NCBI GenBank assembly: GCA_025084515.1
Contig: JAJAGP010003144.1
Location: forward strand, 1-64,000
DNA length: 64,000 nt
DNA from: Ancistrus triradiatus
Taxonomy: Eukaryota > Chordata > Actinopteri > Siluriformes > Loricariidae
Reading direction: 5' to 3'
Below are positions 35,309 to 45,378 of the stretch, piece by piece. Position 1 is the first letter of the stretch. Every line of letters starts with the position of its first letter. A program made the translations under genes and the position numbers. The notes beneath the pieces were generated by a model. That model was not told where the DNA came from, searched no databases, and worked only from the letters and a program-made list of their open reading frames with translations.

Positions 35309-38300
35309 AGACTGGTTTTGATGTGTGGAAAACATTCTCGTCTTTTGTTTGACACATGTGCATGCGATTGATGTTGTGTGGCAATATACTCGCAGGCTTT
35401 ATAAATCTTGCTAAAGGGTTTCCATACTCTGGCCTCATTACACTTTACCACAGCAGTCAGTTGTAAAAGCAGATCTTTGATTCCGACCATGTCTTTGTAG
35501 TTTATTAGATTGATTATGGTCAGAACTATAAAATGTACACAAAGCAGGTATTAGCAACCCGCTATTACTTCAGTATATCAGTACTTTAAATGCTTCTCTG
35601 TTGATTCAGCTGCAGTTTCTGGGACTATAGTCAGCAGGAAGTCCACTTTCAGTGCACATGGGGCACACTGTGTGTGACTATTCATTCATTGTTCTCCAAA
35701 TGTGAGCACTGCCACTCTGTTTGTTAAAGAGACTGTAAATCCTCAAAGGCCCCAGACCTAATGTAGTAAGCAATTTTGTCCTGTAGAGGGTGAGTCCGTG
35801 CACAACTCATTTCCTTCAGAACGTTTAAAAGGCCATCATAGAAGAAAATTTAGATCGATTCCATAAACTTGAGAGATAACAGTGTAACAGTGTGTCATTA
35901 CAGCTTGGGAAGTGTTTACACCAACATGGAAGTGGTTTGTTCTTTGTTTGGGAGCTGAGGTAACCAATGAATAGTGGCTGAAACAGACTTCACGTACAGG
36001 TTCACTTCCATGTTCGAACACAAAACTCATCATTATGACAACTTCTTAAGAAGCTGTGTTGTTCGATGAATATGGCATCACATGTTGTATGACACAGCAT
36101 GATTTAGCATAAATTCAAATGTTACCAGTCATCACCAGTAACCAAAAACCACACAAGTGGAAAACACCAGTATCAGTTCTCACATTTTTTACGTACGTCA
36201 TGTAGTTTATTATGTAATATGTGTGGTGAGGAGAAGAACCAAAAAAAGAGTTGTTAAATGAGCAGTGATAACAGTGCTGCAATGCTAATATGACCAGCAA
36301 CACATGCAGGATAGAAGTGTACTACACAAGTAAAATGGGTGAACAGAAATGTCACAAATCCATGTTGTTATGGGTCATCACTGCGTATTAACTTGCTGAG
36401 GTTTTAAGTATTACTAACTGAACTACAGTGGTGCTTGAAAGTTTGTGAACCCCTTAGAATTTTTTGTACTTCTGCATAAATGTGATCTAAAACATCATCA
36501 GATTTTCACACAAGTCCTAAAGTAGATCAAGAGAACCCAGTTAAACAAATGAGACAAAATATTATACTTGGTCATTTATTTATTGAGGGAAATGATCCAA
36601 TATGACATATTAGTGAGTGGCAAAAGTATGTGAACCTTTGCTTTCAGTATCTGGTGTGACCCCCCTGTGCAGCAATAACTGTTAAACTAAATGTTTTCCT
36701 GTAGCTGTTGATCAGTCCTGCACACCGGCTTGGAGGATTTTAGCCCATTCCTCCGTCCGTACAGAACAGCTTCAGCTCTGGGATGTTGGTGGGTTTCCTC
36801 ACATTAGCTGCTCGCTTCAGGTCCTTCCACAACATTTCCATTGGATTAAGGTCAGGACTTTGACTTGGCCATTCCAAAACATGAAACTTTATTCTTCTGT
36901 AAAAAAAACCATCCTTTGGTAGAAACGGCTTGTGTGCTTAGGGTCGTTGTCTTGCTTGCATGACCCACCTTCTCTTGAGATTCAGTTCATGGACAGATGT
37001 CCTGACATTTTTCCTTAGGAATTCTCTGATAGAATTCAGAATTCATTGTTTACATCAATGATGGGTAAGGAGGGGCACACTCCTGCATTTTAGAGCAGGA
37101 AGTGAGAATGCTCCCTACTCTTTCATAGCCACATGCTGAGTAGTTAGGGCTCAGTGTTTTGAGTTAAACGTGTCTTAAAGTCTAGTATTAAACACAGGTC
37201 TTTCTGCAAATAAGCACACTTCTTTGTGTTGTTGTGAAAGTGCTATGATTTTTTATTGTACAACTGTTGCCTTGTAGTTACTTGCAATTTACAAAGAAAG
37301 ATTGCATTCAGATTCTGGTGAAACTTGGAAATTGGACTTTTAAATTTGTTCATTTCAGTTTATATAGTGGTGAAAGACTTCAAGAAAATTAACAAATTAA
37401 AATATTCTTTCATTCTTTCTTTGTTTTATTCATTCATTTTTATACCTGCTTAATGAAGCAGTCAGGGACTATTAATATTTGTATTAAAATTATAAAATAG
37501 TATTAAAATACAATATAAAATTGACTTTTGTTAGGTATAGTGGTGCTTGAAAGTTTGTGAAACCTTTAAAATGTTCTATATTTCTCCATAAATATGAACT
37601 TTAACATCATCAGAATTTCACAAATGTCTTAAAAATAGAGAGAGAACCCAGCTGAACAAATGAGTTTAATTCTTAATTTATTCTTAATATTTTGAATATT
37701 GACAAAAATATTGTATTTGGTCATTTATGTGTTCAGGACATGATCCAAGGTTACGTATCTGTGACTGAAAAAATTATGTGAACCTTTGATTCCAGCATCT
37801 AGTGTGACCCCATGAGCAGTGATAACTGCATATACACATTTATGTATCTATTATCAGCCCGCACGTTGGATTTTGATCACATTTCTTGGTGCAGAACAGC
37901 TTCAACTCTGACATTTATATATTATACCAAATCTAAGATTATATAAATATAAATATTAAAGGTTATAAAGCTTAAGATAAGGTTCTATGGCTACAATGCA
38001 GTGTTTTTCTTTCTCCAGATATCATGGTTTTCTTTTAAAACACAAAGCTCTAGTTTCAAAATGTTTTTTCCAATAACCTTCTTGATATTCCATGTGCCAT
38101 GTGATGGGCTTCAGTGTTCTTTTTGTAGAGCAGTGGCTTTCTCCATGCAACCCTGCCACTATTGTTGTACAGTGTCCTCCTTATGGTGGACTCATAAACA
38201 TTAACATTTGACAGTATGAGAGAGAAAGTCTGGAATTGTTGTGCAACAATAAATCAGTAGTATTAAACTTAGAATAATTGCTTAGAAGTCATCCTGGGTT

Positions 38301-39608
38301 TATGACACACCTTGCTCTTGGATTGATCTTAATTGATCGAAAAGCAACAGTCTTGACATTTCTCAATGGGTACACAATCTGTTGTACTATGGATTGGTGG
38401 AGTCAAAACTATTTAAAGATGGGTTTTTCAAACCTGATGAGCAATAGCAACTCTTTTCTGATGTCATCAGCAAGACTTTTTGTTCGTCCCATGATATACT
38501 TCCACAAACATGTTTTGAATATCAGTATGAGTGTGAACTCATGTCATCCATTGATTATCATCCCATTGATTGGCAACACCTGACTCTAATTTCACCTTCA
38601 ACTAGCTGCTAATCCTAGGGGTTCACATACTTTTACCACTCACAGATATGTAACATGGGATTGTTTTCCTCAATAAATGAATAACCAAGTATAATATTTT
38701 TGTCTTGTTTATTTAATTGTGTTATTTGTATCTGCTTTTAGAACTTGTTATATGCTTGTTAGAACTTGGTCTACAGGAAACTCTAAATGATTCACAAATT
38801 TTCAAGAACCATTGTATGCGTACCTAAGATGTAGTGCAATACACGTACAATTAATTTGGAGGAAAAAAACAAAAGAATCAAAATATTTTCAGCGTAATTT
38901 GAATCAATTCGTAAGAATTAACGCACAGCCTTGATTTTCGTACACATTGTAATGGTCTGTTTTGAGCAGTAGAGGGCAGTGTATACATTTTTACTTTTAT
39001 AATGCAAAACATTTTATACGGCAGAATTAATATTTTGATAAAGGTTTTGTGACACTGCAGAAAGACAGTAAATACGTTAATACTGTTCTTGTTCACGTTT
39101 TATAATTGTAAACACCCTATACTTCTGTTTCCTCTGTGTTTGTCCACAGTCGGTCTACAACTTGGCCAATGTGGCATGTAAGTGTCATGGGGTCTCGGGT
39201 TCCTGCAGTTTGAAGACATGCTGGTTGCAGCTGGCTGATTTCCGGCGTGTGGGTGAATTCCTGAAGGAGAAGTATGATAGTGCCACTGCCATGCGCATCA
39301 ACCGACGTGGCAAATTGGAGCAGGTGAACCAGCGCTTCAACGCACCCACAGCTGAGGACCTGGTGTACATTGACCCAAGTCCAGACTACTGCCTGCGCAA
39401 TGAAAGCACGGGCTCACTGGGCACACATGGGCGCCTCTGCAACAAGACTTCAGAGGGCATGGACGGCTGTGAGCTTATGTGCTGCGGCCGCGGCTACGAC
39501 CAGTTCAAGACCTACAAGCATGAGCGCTGTCACTGCAAGTTCCACTGGTGCTGCTATGTCAAGTGCAAGCGCTGCACATCACTTGTTGACCAATTCGTCT
39601 GCAAGTAG
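26477..39608 (+). CDS. wnt5b: Wnt5b secreted signalling protein (4 coding exons, 370 aa)
   Basis: The join is 26477-26589, 27368-27615, 29166-29458 and 39150-39608 (1113 nt including TAG). All introns are GT..AG and the frame is preserved, with phases 2, 1 and 0. Residues 1-34 are a signal peptide with a VLLALAII core; the mature chain starts at about NSWW. Wnt family marks are QCQ-type [35 protein letters not shown], the [10 protein letters not shown] loop whose Ser234 is the conserved palmitoleoylation site, and a cysteine-rich C-terminus ending VDQFVCK. N-glycosylation sequons occur at NCS, NTS, NES and NKT. The [19 protein letters not shown] and [14 protein letters not shown] segments favour wnt5b over wnt5a, and zebrafish from memory. 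Wnt5b binds Frizzled/Ror receptors and drives non-canonical planar polarity and Ca2+ signalling in gastrulation movements, cartilage and limb or fin growth. An unusual Met88 replaces the usual Lys. The ATG at 26477 is the first in frame; an open extension to 26411 has only a GTG. Confidence 0.96.
26590..27367 (+). other. wnt5b intron 1
   Basis: 778 bp with canonical ends. I see no repeat element or coding sequence in it. Confidence 0.85.
27368..27615 (+). CDS. wnt5b: wnt5b coding exon 2
   Basis: Acceptor ctctacacag|G. Encodes residues 38-121 from SLAMNP to VFGRVMQIG, the start of the N-terminal Wnt domain. Donor ATAG|GTAACC at 27616, splitting a glycine codon after its first base. Confidence 0.95.
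27616..29165 (+). other. wnt5b intron 2
   Basis: 1550 bp. It holds a CpG-rich block at 27800-28185 and a decayed SINE-1 on the + strand at 28616-28745 (ctgccactgtttgaacaag and tgtctgctaaatgctgta survive). The rest is unique. Confidence 0.85.
27800..28185. promoter_or_regulatory. CpG-rich intronic block, candidate promoter or enhancer
   Basis: CpG words are dense here (gcgtcgcggaggcgcatccg, cgcgccgcgtcgtcgg), unlike the rest of the introns. It includes a CCAAT-like word (ggccaataaaa, 28026), a TEAD-type GGAATG (28064-28071), and a TTTATATGG word (27912). An alternative start or enhancer of wnt5b is inferred. Mammalian WNT5A is known to use alternative first exons. Confidence 0.4.
29166..29458 (+). 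CDS. wnt5b: wnt5b coding exon 3
   Basis: Acceptor tattctccag|GC. Encodes residues 121-218, [11 protein letters not shown] through [12 protein letters not shown], including [20 protein letters not shown]. Donor ATG|GTGAGAG, phase 0. Confidence 0.95.
29900..30290. promoter_or_regulatory. Candidate wnt5b intronic enhancer
   Basis: About 400 bp of repeat-free sequence dense in developmental factor-like sites. There is a homeodomain cluster with the palindrome TAATTGCAATTA (29957-29971), a Pit/POU-like ATTTATGCAT, and a direct-repeat nuclear receptor word AGGTCAAAGTGCA (30180-30192). The balanced composition and lack of mobile DNA, against a repeat-rich intron, suggest selection. This is inference; conservation has not been tested. 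Confidence 0.35.
30861..31431 (+). mobile_element. Harbinger-like non-autonomous element with a Myb-like fragment
   Basis: The ends pair as imperfect inverted repeats: gccactttcacactgg at 30864 and ttggtgtgaaagcagc at 31414-31429. In the middle (31208-31275) a frame reads [14 protein letters not shown] followed by YMADEVQ. This matches the first helix pattern (W...E.xALL...W/Y.....VQ) of the Myb/SANT-like protein encoded by PIF/Harbinger transposons. It ends at a stop soon after. The element lies in wnt5b intron 3. Confidence 0.5.
31556..31735 (+). repeat. SINE-1, plus strand, diverged
   Basis: Box A-like GTGGCCTAGCAGTTAAGG and box B-like GGTTCAAATCTC are present. The tail (gctctggataagtaagtctgctaaagg) has decayed. 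Confidence 0.8.
32160..32900. other. Unique, repeat-free block in intron 3
   Basis: Roughly balanced base composition without recognisable mobile DNA. It contains GT-rich pyrimidine words and a ttgtttgtttgttttttgg run at 32662-32682. No coding pattern. It may be regulatory or simply unique. Confidence 0.25.
33070..33172. repeat. Compound (CA)n/(TA)n microsatellite
   Basis: About 20 CA units are followed by TATATG words, a TA run and a short second CA run. It gives long spurious Thr/His or Val/Cys and Ile/Tyr frames on both strands. Confidence 0.95.
33930..34120 (-). repeat. SINE-1, minus strand
   Basis: From left to right: ttacatttaatactttagcag (tail), ccttatccagagcgacttac, gacccaacagtgacaac, and the reversed box B (gggatatgaaccctgg). 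The head (ccttaatctctaatccacc) is diverged. Confidence 0.8.
34470..34680. promoter_or_regulatory. GC-rich candidate regulatory block in intron 3
   Basis: The C-rich sequence stands out from its AT-rich surroundings. It contains a forkhead-type word (GTTTGTTTAC, about 34536), GATA-type TTATCT (34512), and CTGCACC/CACC words. Function is inferred only. Confidence 0.25.
35253..35308. repeat. (GT)n microsatellite
   Basis: About 27 GT units without interruption. Confidence 0.95.
36426..37063 (-). mobile_element. Tc1-like family D copy, minus strand, truncated
   Basis: It starts with CAGTGGTGCTTGAAAGTTTG after TA (36424-36425) and carries the antisense of the C-terminal half of the transposase (Asp and Glu blocks at 36830-36990). 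It stops within the sequence that follows 'gaattcattg'. The N-terminal half is missing and no right terminus is present. Confidence 0.85.
37538..38814 (-). mobile_element. Second Tc1-like family D copy, minus strand, internally deleted
   Basis: Left end tagtggtgcttgaaagtttg (first base mutated from C), right end tttcaagaaccattg before TA at 38815. The transposase C-terminal part (about 37790-37980) is mostly deleted or scrambled. The central and N-terminal antisense runs from 37980 to 38530. It has the same orientation as the copy at 36426 and lies 475 bp away. Confidence 0.85.
39150..39608 (+). CDS. wnt5b: wnt5b coding exon 4
   Basis: Acceptor tgtccacag|TCG. Encodes residues 219-370, from [12 protein letters not shown] to VDQFVCK and TAG. 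It holds the lipid-carrying hairpin (Ser234) and the cysteine-rich C-terminal domain. Third codon positions are GC-rich, unlike the flanking introns. Confidence 0.97.
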   Translation, partial: SVYNLANVACKCHGVSGSCSLKTCWLQLADFRRVGEFLKEKYDSATAMRINRRGKLEQVNQRFNAPTAEDLVYIDPSPDYCLRNESTGSLGTHGRLCNKTSEGMDGCELMCCGRGYDQFKTYKHERCHCKFHWCCYVKCKRCTSLVDQFVCK

Positions 39609-40940
39609 ACAAGTATATATGTGTGGAAAGAGATGGGGGCACAGATGCCCTAAAGACACACTGAGCAATTAGCAGGCAAGAGGGATGCAGACCTTCTTGA
39701 GTTCAGAAGGAAAGATGTATGATAAGATGATAATAATAATAATAAATCAAAAGAAATGTTTAAGTATATAATTAAGTATAAGTGTGTGGTGGTCTGTAAT
39801 TTCATAACACTTTTGTTTTCACCCAAGAGGCAAAAAGTGAGCTATGAGGTAAAGCGGTCAACGTTTGCTATACAGATGTTTTGTTTTGTCCTCCTCAATG
39901 TCTCACGAGTACTCGGTTGATTTGATAATCGGCGCGAACAGTGCCGTGCGGCACTGATCCTGATGATTGTCGCTTCAGTAATAAGAAATGACCTTCAAAA
40001 CTCACCCTTTATAACACTATCTACCCTGCTCACTCTTCTTCCACGGACACCCTCCACCTCTCTGCGACAGAGCTCTTAAAAATCCTTGGATCAGACAGAG
40101 ACCTCAGTGGATTTTTGAACTATGGACACTGGATGATGTCGTGATGACCTGTGAAATCTGTTGCTGTGCCTGCACAGGTCCAAAATGCTGCTTTCTAGAG
40201 ACATGCTGGTTTAGCAAAGGGGTTCAAAGTGAACTAGCTGCTTAGATGAAAAAAGGCAAAGGTTTTATAGTCACCTCAACACCTGACCTTTTCCAAATGA
40301 TTCAAAATGATCTCTAGGCTCTGGAATCTATCTAGTCTGGCTCCGCTTCACTGTTGTGACTTTCAAGCCTCTCTGAGCCTGCGTGCTTCATCTCGAGGAA
40401 TTCCATCTCTTCCGAAGCTCTCCAGTGATAAAGGCCTTTCACAAACAGCCATGATGGGGTGACGCAGTGAGCTTCAAATGGATGAACTTTGAAAAGAGAA
40501 AGGACTGCAAAATAATATAGTAGAAAAAAAAACAGCAGTGGTTCAAATTATATTTTATTAATTGCTTGTCATGTTATACATAATATGTATTGTTCTGATT
40601 ATTATTTTTTGATACAGAGGCTTCTACTGTTGAGTTTTATATTTGCAGTGATAATATTACTTGCCATCATATATACTGGGTTATTGTTGTCAACGTCTTC
40701 CATTGTGGGGCCATGGAGTAGGATTTTACAATTGGCGTTTTGGTCAGGGAGGGAACTCTAGAACTGTACATATAACAGTCCATGTACTGTATGAAAATGA
40801 CACTTCATATTTACAAATTCCATGTCGTTACATGTTATTCCAGATTATTTGCTGACCTATGACCATATGCTTGTTGTGTATATGTATTTTCCCCACCATT
40901 CAAATCCAATAATAATAAAAAATATTAATAGTGATGCTTG
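39609..40940 (+). other. wnt5b: wnt5b 3'UTR and likely polyadenylation zone
   Basis: No repeat elements are seen for 1.3 kb after the stop, which fits an untranslated exon. AATAAA occurs at 39741-39746 (short form) and 40914-40919 (long form, in a typical AT-rich end). Which is used cannot be told from sequence. Confidence 0.5.
40914..40919 (+). terminator. wnt5b: Candidate distal polyadenylation signal of wnt5b
   Basis: Canonical AATAAA, 1.3 kb after the stop codon, followed by GT/T-rich sequence (gtgatgcttgtgtctgtgcc). An earlier AATAAA stands at 39741. Confidence 0.35.
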
Positions 40941-41001
40941 TGTCTGTGCCATATTACATTCCTTCAAAATTCATCTGCTGATATTCTTTAACCACTTGGG
41001 T

Positions 41002-41418
41002 CGTTAAATAGCCATTGACTCTAAAAGTGACGTTAAATAAACAAACAAACATCATTAATCACTTTATACTGGTCAGTAACAGACAATCCTGCCAGCTACA
41101 GGGACCCCATGGCTGGAATGCACCCAATGCATGCATCCCAAATTCACTCATTCACACCTAGGGACAATTTATAGTAGCCAATCCATCTGTTTTTCAAGTA
41201 TCAGTAGAAACCCGTGGGCCGTTGGTAGCCTAGTGGATAAGGTACTGGACTCCTGTACCAGAAGGTCCAGGGTTCAAATCCCACCTCTGCCAAAGCTGCC
41301 ACTGTTGGGTCCTTGAGCAAGACTCTTAACCCACAATTGCTTGGATTGTAAGACTGTACCAATTGTAAGTCGCTCTGGATAAGGGCGTCTGCTAAATGCT
41401 GTAAATGTAAAATGTAAA
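41002..41418 (+). repeat. SINE-2 tail fragment followed by a full-length SINE-1
   Basis: Positions 41002-41053 match the SINE-2 tail (ccattgactctaaaagtgacgtt and aaacaaacaaac). A common fish repeat piece (gggacaatttatagtagccaatcc) is at 41160-41185. SINE-1 spans 41216-41418 with box A (GTAGCCTAGTGG), box B (GGTTCAAATCCC) and an intact tail, the best-preserved copy in the window. Confidence 0.85.
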
Positions 41419-41982
41419 CCCACAGACTACATAATTGCAAATAATATGTTCTCCTTGTGTTTATTTAATGACTTAATCAGCCTGTCTTAATCATAATAGT
41501 ATTACACTGACATAATTATTGCTGCTGTAACTAGTCATATATTATGCAGTCATTTCAATTTCCTCGGTGTCTGATGTTGTCACTACTCAGTAGAACAAAC
41601 TGATAATCAGGTTGTCTGACTGCCTTGAACTTGATGTCTTTAGTACTATCATAAAATGTCAAATTTGCAACCAGCCAGTCTGCCAAAGTTCTCACCCTGA
41701 CTACAACCCCATCCAATACCATTGAGATGACTTTAAATGCCAACTGCTGATCTAGGCCTTGCTGCCAAACACAACCACTCTCATGACTGAACAGAAGAGA
41801 ATCCCTGCCTTCATATTTCAAAATTATACGAAAGCAAATGTAGTGTATGCGGTCTTCATGTAGTCTGTTTATATTATATTATGCCTGTTAAGATTAAGAA
41901 CGGTCAAATGAGAAAACCAGGTGTAATCATATTTTTTTACTTGTAGAATTGGTTCAGGTCAGAGTCAGAGTGCCTGCAAATA

Positions 41983-42698
41983 CACTAGATGGACAAAAGT
42001 ATTGGGACCTACACATTACACCTACAAGAGCTTTTATGACAGCCACACAGCATTATGCCTCCTCCCCCAAACATCAACGTTGGCACAATGCAGTCAGGCA
42101 GGTAACGTTCTCTTAGCACCCAGACTCATCTATTAGACTGCCAGATAGAGAACTGTGATTCTTCACTCCAAAGAACACTGCTCCAGTGGCGACATGCTTT
42201 ACAGCACTCCACGCTTGACATTGTGCTTAGCGCTGTAAGGCTTGGATGCTCAGCAATGGACACCCATGCCATGAAGTTCCTGGTGCACATTGTTTGCTGA
42301 TGTTAATGCCAGAGGAAGTTTGAAAATCTGCAGTTATTGAGACTTTTATGCACTATGCACCTGAGCACTCAGTGACTCCGCTCTATGACGTAATGTGGAC
42401 TGCCACTTTGTGGCTACGTTGCTGCGGTACCTAAGTGCTTCCGTTTCTCACTAATACCACATTGTATTGATCATATAATATCTAGGAAGGAACTGACTTG
42501 TTGCAATGCTGGCATCCTATTACAGTACCACACTCGAATTCTGTACACTCTTTAGAAGAACCATTCTTTTCCAAATGTTTGTGAAGGCAGTCTGCTTGGC
42601 TAGGTGCTTGATTTTATACACCTGTGGTAATGAGACTGAATCAAACACCTGAATTGAGTGATTAAGAGGCTTATCCCAATGCTTCTGTCCATTGCGTG
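41983..42698. mobile_element. Non-autonomous Tc1-like element with 'ATGGACAAAAGTATTGGGA' ends
   Basis: Bounded by TA at 41981-41982 and 42699-42700. The left end CACTAGATGGACAAAAGTAT pairs with the right end (tcccaatgcttctgtccatt gcgtg). About 716 bp. Internal sequence (ccgctctatgacgtaatgtggactgcc) corresponds to part of a longer fish Tc1-like family, but no open transposase remains. Confidence 0.75.
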
Positions 42699-43125
42699 TA
42701 CATATAACAGAGCATCAGGTTAGTCTTGTTACAACTTGAAGACAACAGTTGGATACAACATGGGTGGAGAATGTTAGGAGTGGCTGCATTAGGTAGAAAC
42801 TTGGTGTGAGAATGTAGATATGTCATTATCACATAATAGAGAGAACACTGTGTTCATAATTTAAGAATTCATGACTTAACCTGTTTCAACTAACCACGCC
42901 TATTTGCTCCTTTTTTATGAACACACACACACACACATTAGGTATGAGTCATTCCTGATCACACATAAAGCTGATACAATTGCTTTATTTAAACCTATCA
43001 CACATGTTATCTGTAATCTTTGTTCCCTGGCATACAATGTTAATGCGGTACCACCCAATGAAGGGTATCAGAGTCTCAGTTCTAGTTTTGGAATGGAATG
43101 AAATCATAGCTGTATAAATTATGTT
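42699..43125. other. Intergenic, nothing recognised
   Basis: AT-rich with a short (CA) run at 42921-42939. Nothing else seen. Confidence 0.35.
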
Positions 43126-43299
43126 CGCTAGGCGCCCTTATCCAGAGCAACTTACAATTCATACAATCCAAGCAACTATGGGTTAAGGGTCTTGCTCAAG
43201 GACCCAACAGTGGCAGCTTGGAGTTAAAAATGAGTGAACCCTGGACCTTCTTGTTCTTCTGGTCCAGAGTCCAGTAGCTTAACCGCTAGGCCACCACAG
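43126..43299 (-). repeat. SINE-1, minus strand
   Basis: Reversed tail (ggcgcccttatccagagc), middle (gacccaacagtggcagc) and head (accgctaggccaccacag). The box B region is interrupted by a short duplication (ttcttgttcttctgg). Confidence 0.8.
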
Positions 43300-44019
43300 T
43301 TCCGCTTTTTAACATTCCAAGGTAGAGCAAACCAGCATAACTCAAACGAAAGAAGACAATGTTCTCAGCATGTCTGGAATAACTGTTGAACATGTTATTT
43401 CAGTACAAAGGTCTGTGTGACCCAACATCTTGCCCAGGCTTCTTAAAAGCATAACAAAGTGCTTTACTTGTCAGTAGTATTGCACAGGTGTTTGAGGAAC
43501 ACAAGCTCAGCAAAAGTGTTTTGATCCTCATAAAGCAGATACGTTTGGCAGTATGTACTGACTTTAGAGGGGCTATTTTTAAAAAATTAAATTGTATTTT
43601 ACTCAAAAAGTCAATTGCGTACATAATATGGTTGGATTGTTGTACCATATATGGACTTAGTTATGAATTATTGCCTACAAGAAATGTTATTGTCATGCAT
43701 TGAAAATGTGTTCAGATAAATTAGGTGCTGTAGAATATATGATACTTATCAAGTATGTTAAAATGAATTTTACACTATTAATTTCCCTCACCATGCAACC
43801 GAGCCGCAGGCAAACTTAACCTGTTTAAGGTCGACGAACCCGATATGAGCAATCTACAACCAACCTGGTTCACTGAGCGTGAATTTTAGATTGAAGCAAT
43901 AATATATATGTTAGAGCGAGAACAATGCTGGTTTGTAACCAAGTAAGCATAAGCCGTATTTGACGCGAAAGACGCAAACAAACTGTAAAATACAAATCCC
44001 GTGAACCCGTTCGTTGGAC
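43300..44019. other. Flank upstream of the candidate second promoter
   Basis: AT-rich. No element recognised. CpG density rises after about 43790. Confidence 0.35.
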
Positions 44020-44236
44020 AGTTCGACCATTGGCGAACGGGCCACCATCGGAGCGTTCTGATTGGTTGTGAGGCTCTCACGCGAGGGGAGTCGTAAGCGC
44101 TCAGACGTCAAGAGATGTAGTCAGTCCGGACTAGTCAGTTTCATGGAGCGGCTGGTGTGAGCGGCTATGAGTGAGGAGATTGGTGTCCTCTTGCTGGCAC
44201 GATTTATAGGACGCTTTCGTACTCTCAGCTCTGAAG
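44020..44236 (+). promoter_or_regulatory. Candidate CpG promoter and noncoding exon 1 of a second gene
   Basis: CpG-rich sequence with two inverted CCAAT boxes (ATTGG at 44029-44033 and 44061-44065, 32 bp apart), the spacing favoured by NF-Y. After about 44100 comes sequence ending CTGAAG|GTAATA, a good splice donor at 44237. An ATG at 44167 opens a frame to the donor. If spliced to the exon at 56605, this frame reaches a stop within 45 nt, so it would be an upstream ORF. The link to that exon is inferred from order, strand and typical gene structure. Confidence 0.4.
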
Positions 44237-45059
44237 GTAATATTGTTACTAATTATGATAAGGGTTTATTATTTGTTGACAGTTCATGTTTTTCAGTAGA
44301 CAACACGGTTAATGCCGGCTTTTCTGTAACTACAGATAACGGACTTTTTCAGCTGACTTTTACATGTGTTCCTGTTAGAACTGAGTCAGTAGATAGGCGT
44401 ATTGTTTGTGGTTCATCCTTAGTATAGATGGTACTTAAACTGTTAGCAGACGTAAAAGCTAAAGAAAGGACTTTTTACCGTAATCCATATTGTAGTTGAG
44501 TCTGGTCTTACTTGACAACCTCTGACGGACAGCTTGAACCAGAATGTTGATTTTATATTCGCTACTAATTATGTCACATGCGTTCAGTTACTTATATGTT
44601 CAGAAAGTCATTTTAGTTATTTGTAATGATGTTTGTGTGTCTATATATATATAAAAAACATTTTAATACCAGAACAAGGGCTCACTTTCAAGCTTTGGTA
44701 GAGGACAAGCTAACTTGAGCTAAGCTAACCCAACTGTAAACAAACCCGCACACATCACCAAGCTTCGGTATCACCTGTACAGCCTGGTGTGACACGACAG
44801 CTGTAATGGTACACATTTAAATGCTATCCATAAGAACAATGAATAGAGCTTGCCTTTCAGTCCTTGTACACGTAAACAAAAGCATCCGCCAACTAGAAAA
44901 CACGTCTCTTTTGTCTTTGCATTATGATCATCCACCTGTAGTTTGACTCGTCTACCCGGCTGTCACTTCCACTGCAGAGCGTCGAACTGACATCTCGCAT
45001 GTTTGTTACACATAATCTATTCATAATTCATATTAAATTCATAATCATATTTACGCGAT
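44237..45059. other. Likely intron sequence, nothing recognised
   Basis: AT-rich, without mobile elements that I can name. Confidence 0.35.
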
Positions 45060-45248
45060 ACTGTGGTGGTAGTCTAGCGGTAAAGGTACTGCACTCTGGG
45101 AAACAGAAGGTCCAGGGTTCAAATCCCACCTCTGACAAAAAGCCACCACTTGAGCAAGACCCTTAACCCACAATTGCTTGGATTGTAAGACTGTATCAAT
45201 TGTAAGTCGCTCTGGATAAGGGCGTCTGCTAAATGCTGTAAATGTAAA
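45060..45248 (+). repeat. SINE-1, plus strand
   Basis: Box A-like GTAGTCTAGCGGTAAAGG, box B GGTTCAAATCCC, intact tail (agtcgctctggataagggcg) and gtaaatgtaaa end. It lacks about 15 bp in the middle. Confidence 0.88.
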
Positions 45249-45378
45249 CATGTGTTTGTAAAAGTCGTACCTATTACTATCTTTCTTTTGTTGATACGAT
45301 ATTAGTTGTTGCTTACTAATGCCACCAATGGAAATGACAGTTGAAGGCAATTTAAATGTCAACAAAACAGGTCTTATT

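Larger units (their letters stand above)
29459..39149 (+). other. wnt5b intron 3
   Basis: 9.7 kb with GTGAGA..CCACAG ends. Contents in order: candidate enhancer (29900-30290), Harbinger-like element (30861-31431), SINE-1 (31556), unique block (32160-32900), CA/TA microsatellite (33070), SINE-1 reversed (33930), GC-rich block (34470-34680), GT microsatellite (35253), and two Tc1 family D relics (36426, 37538). Confidence 0.85.

Noticed and set aside
35221..35490. Histidine/threonine-repeat protein on the minus strand
   Set aside because: Produced by the GT microsatellite at 35253-35308.
44167..44427. 86-codon coding gene starting at 44167
   Set aside because: The frame runs through a good splice donor at 44237 into AT-rich intron-like sequence; more likely an upstream ORF in a noncoding first exon.
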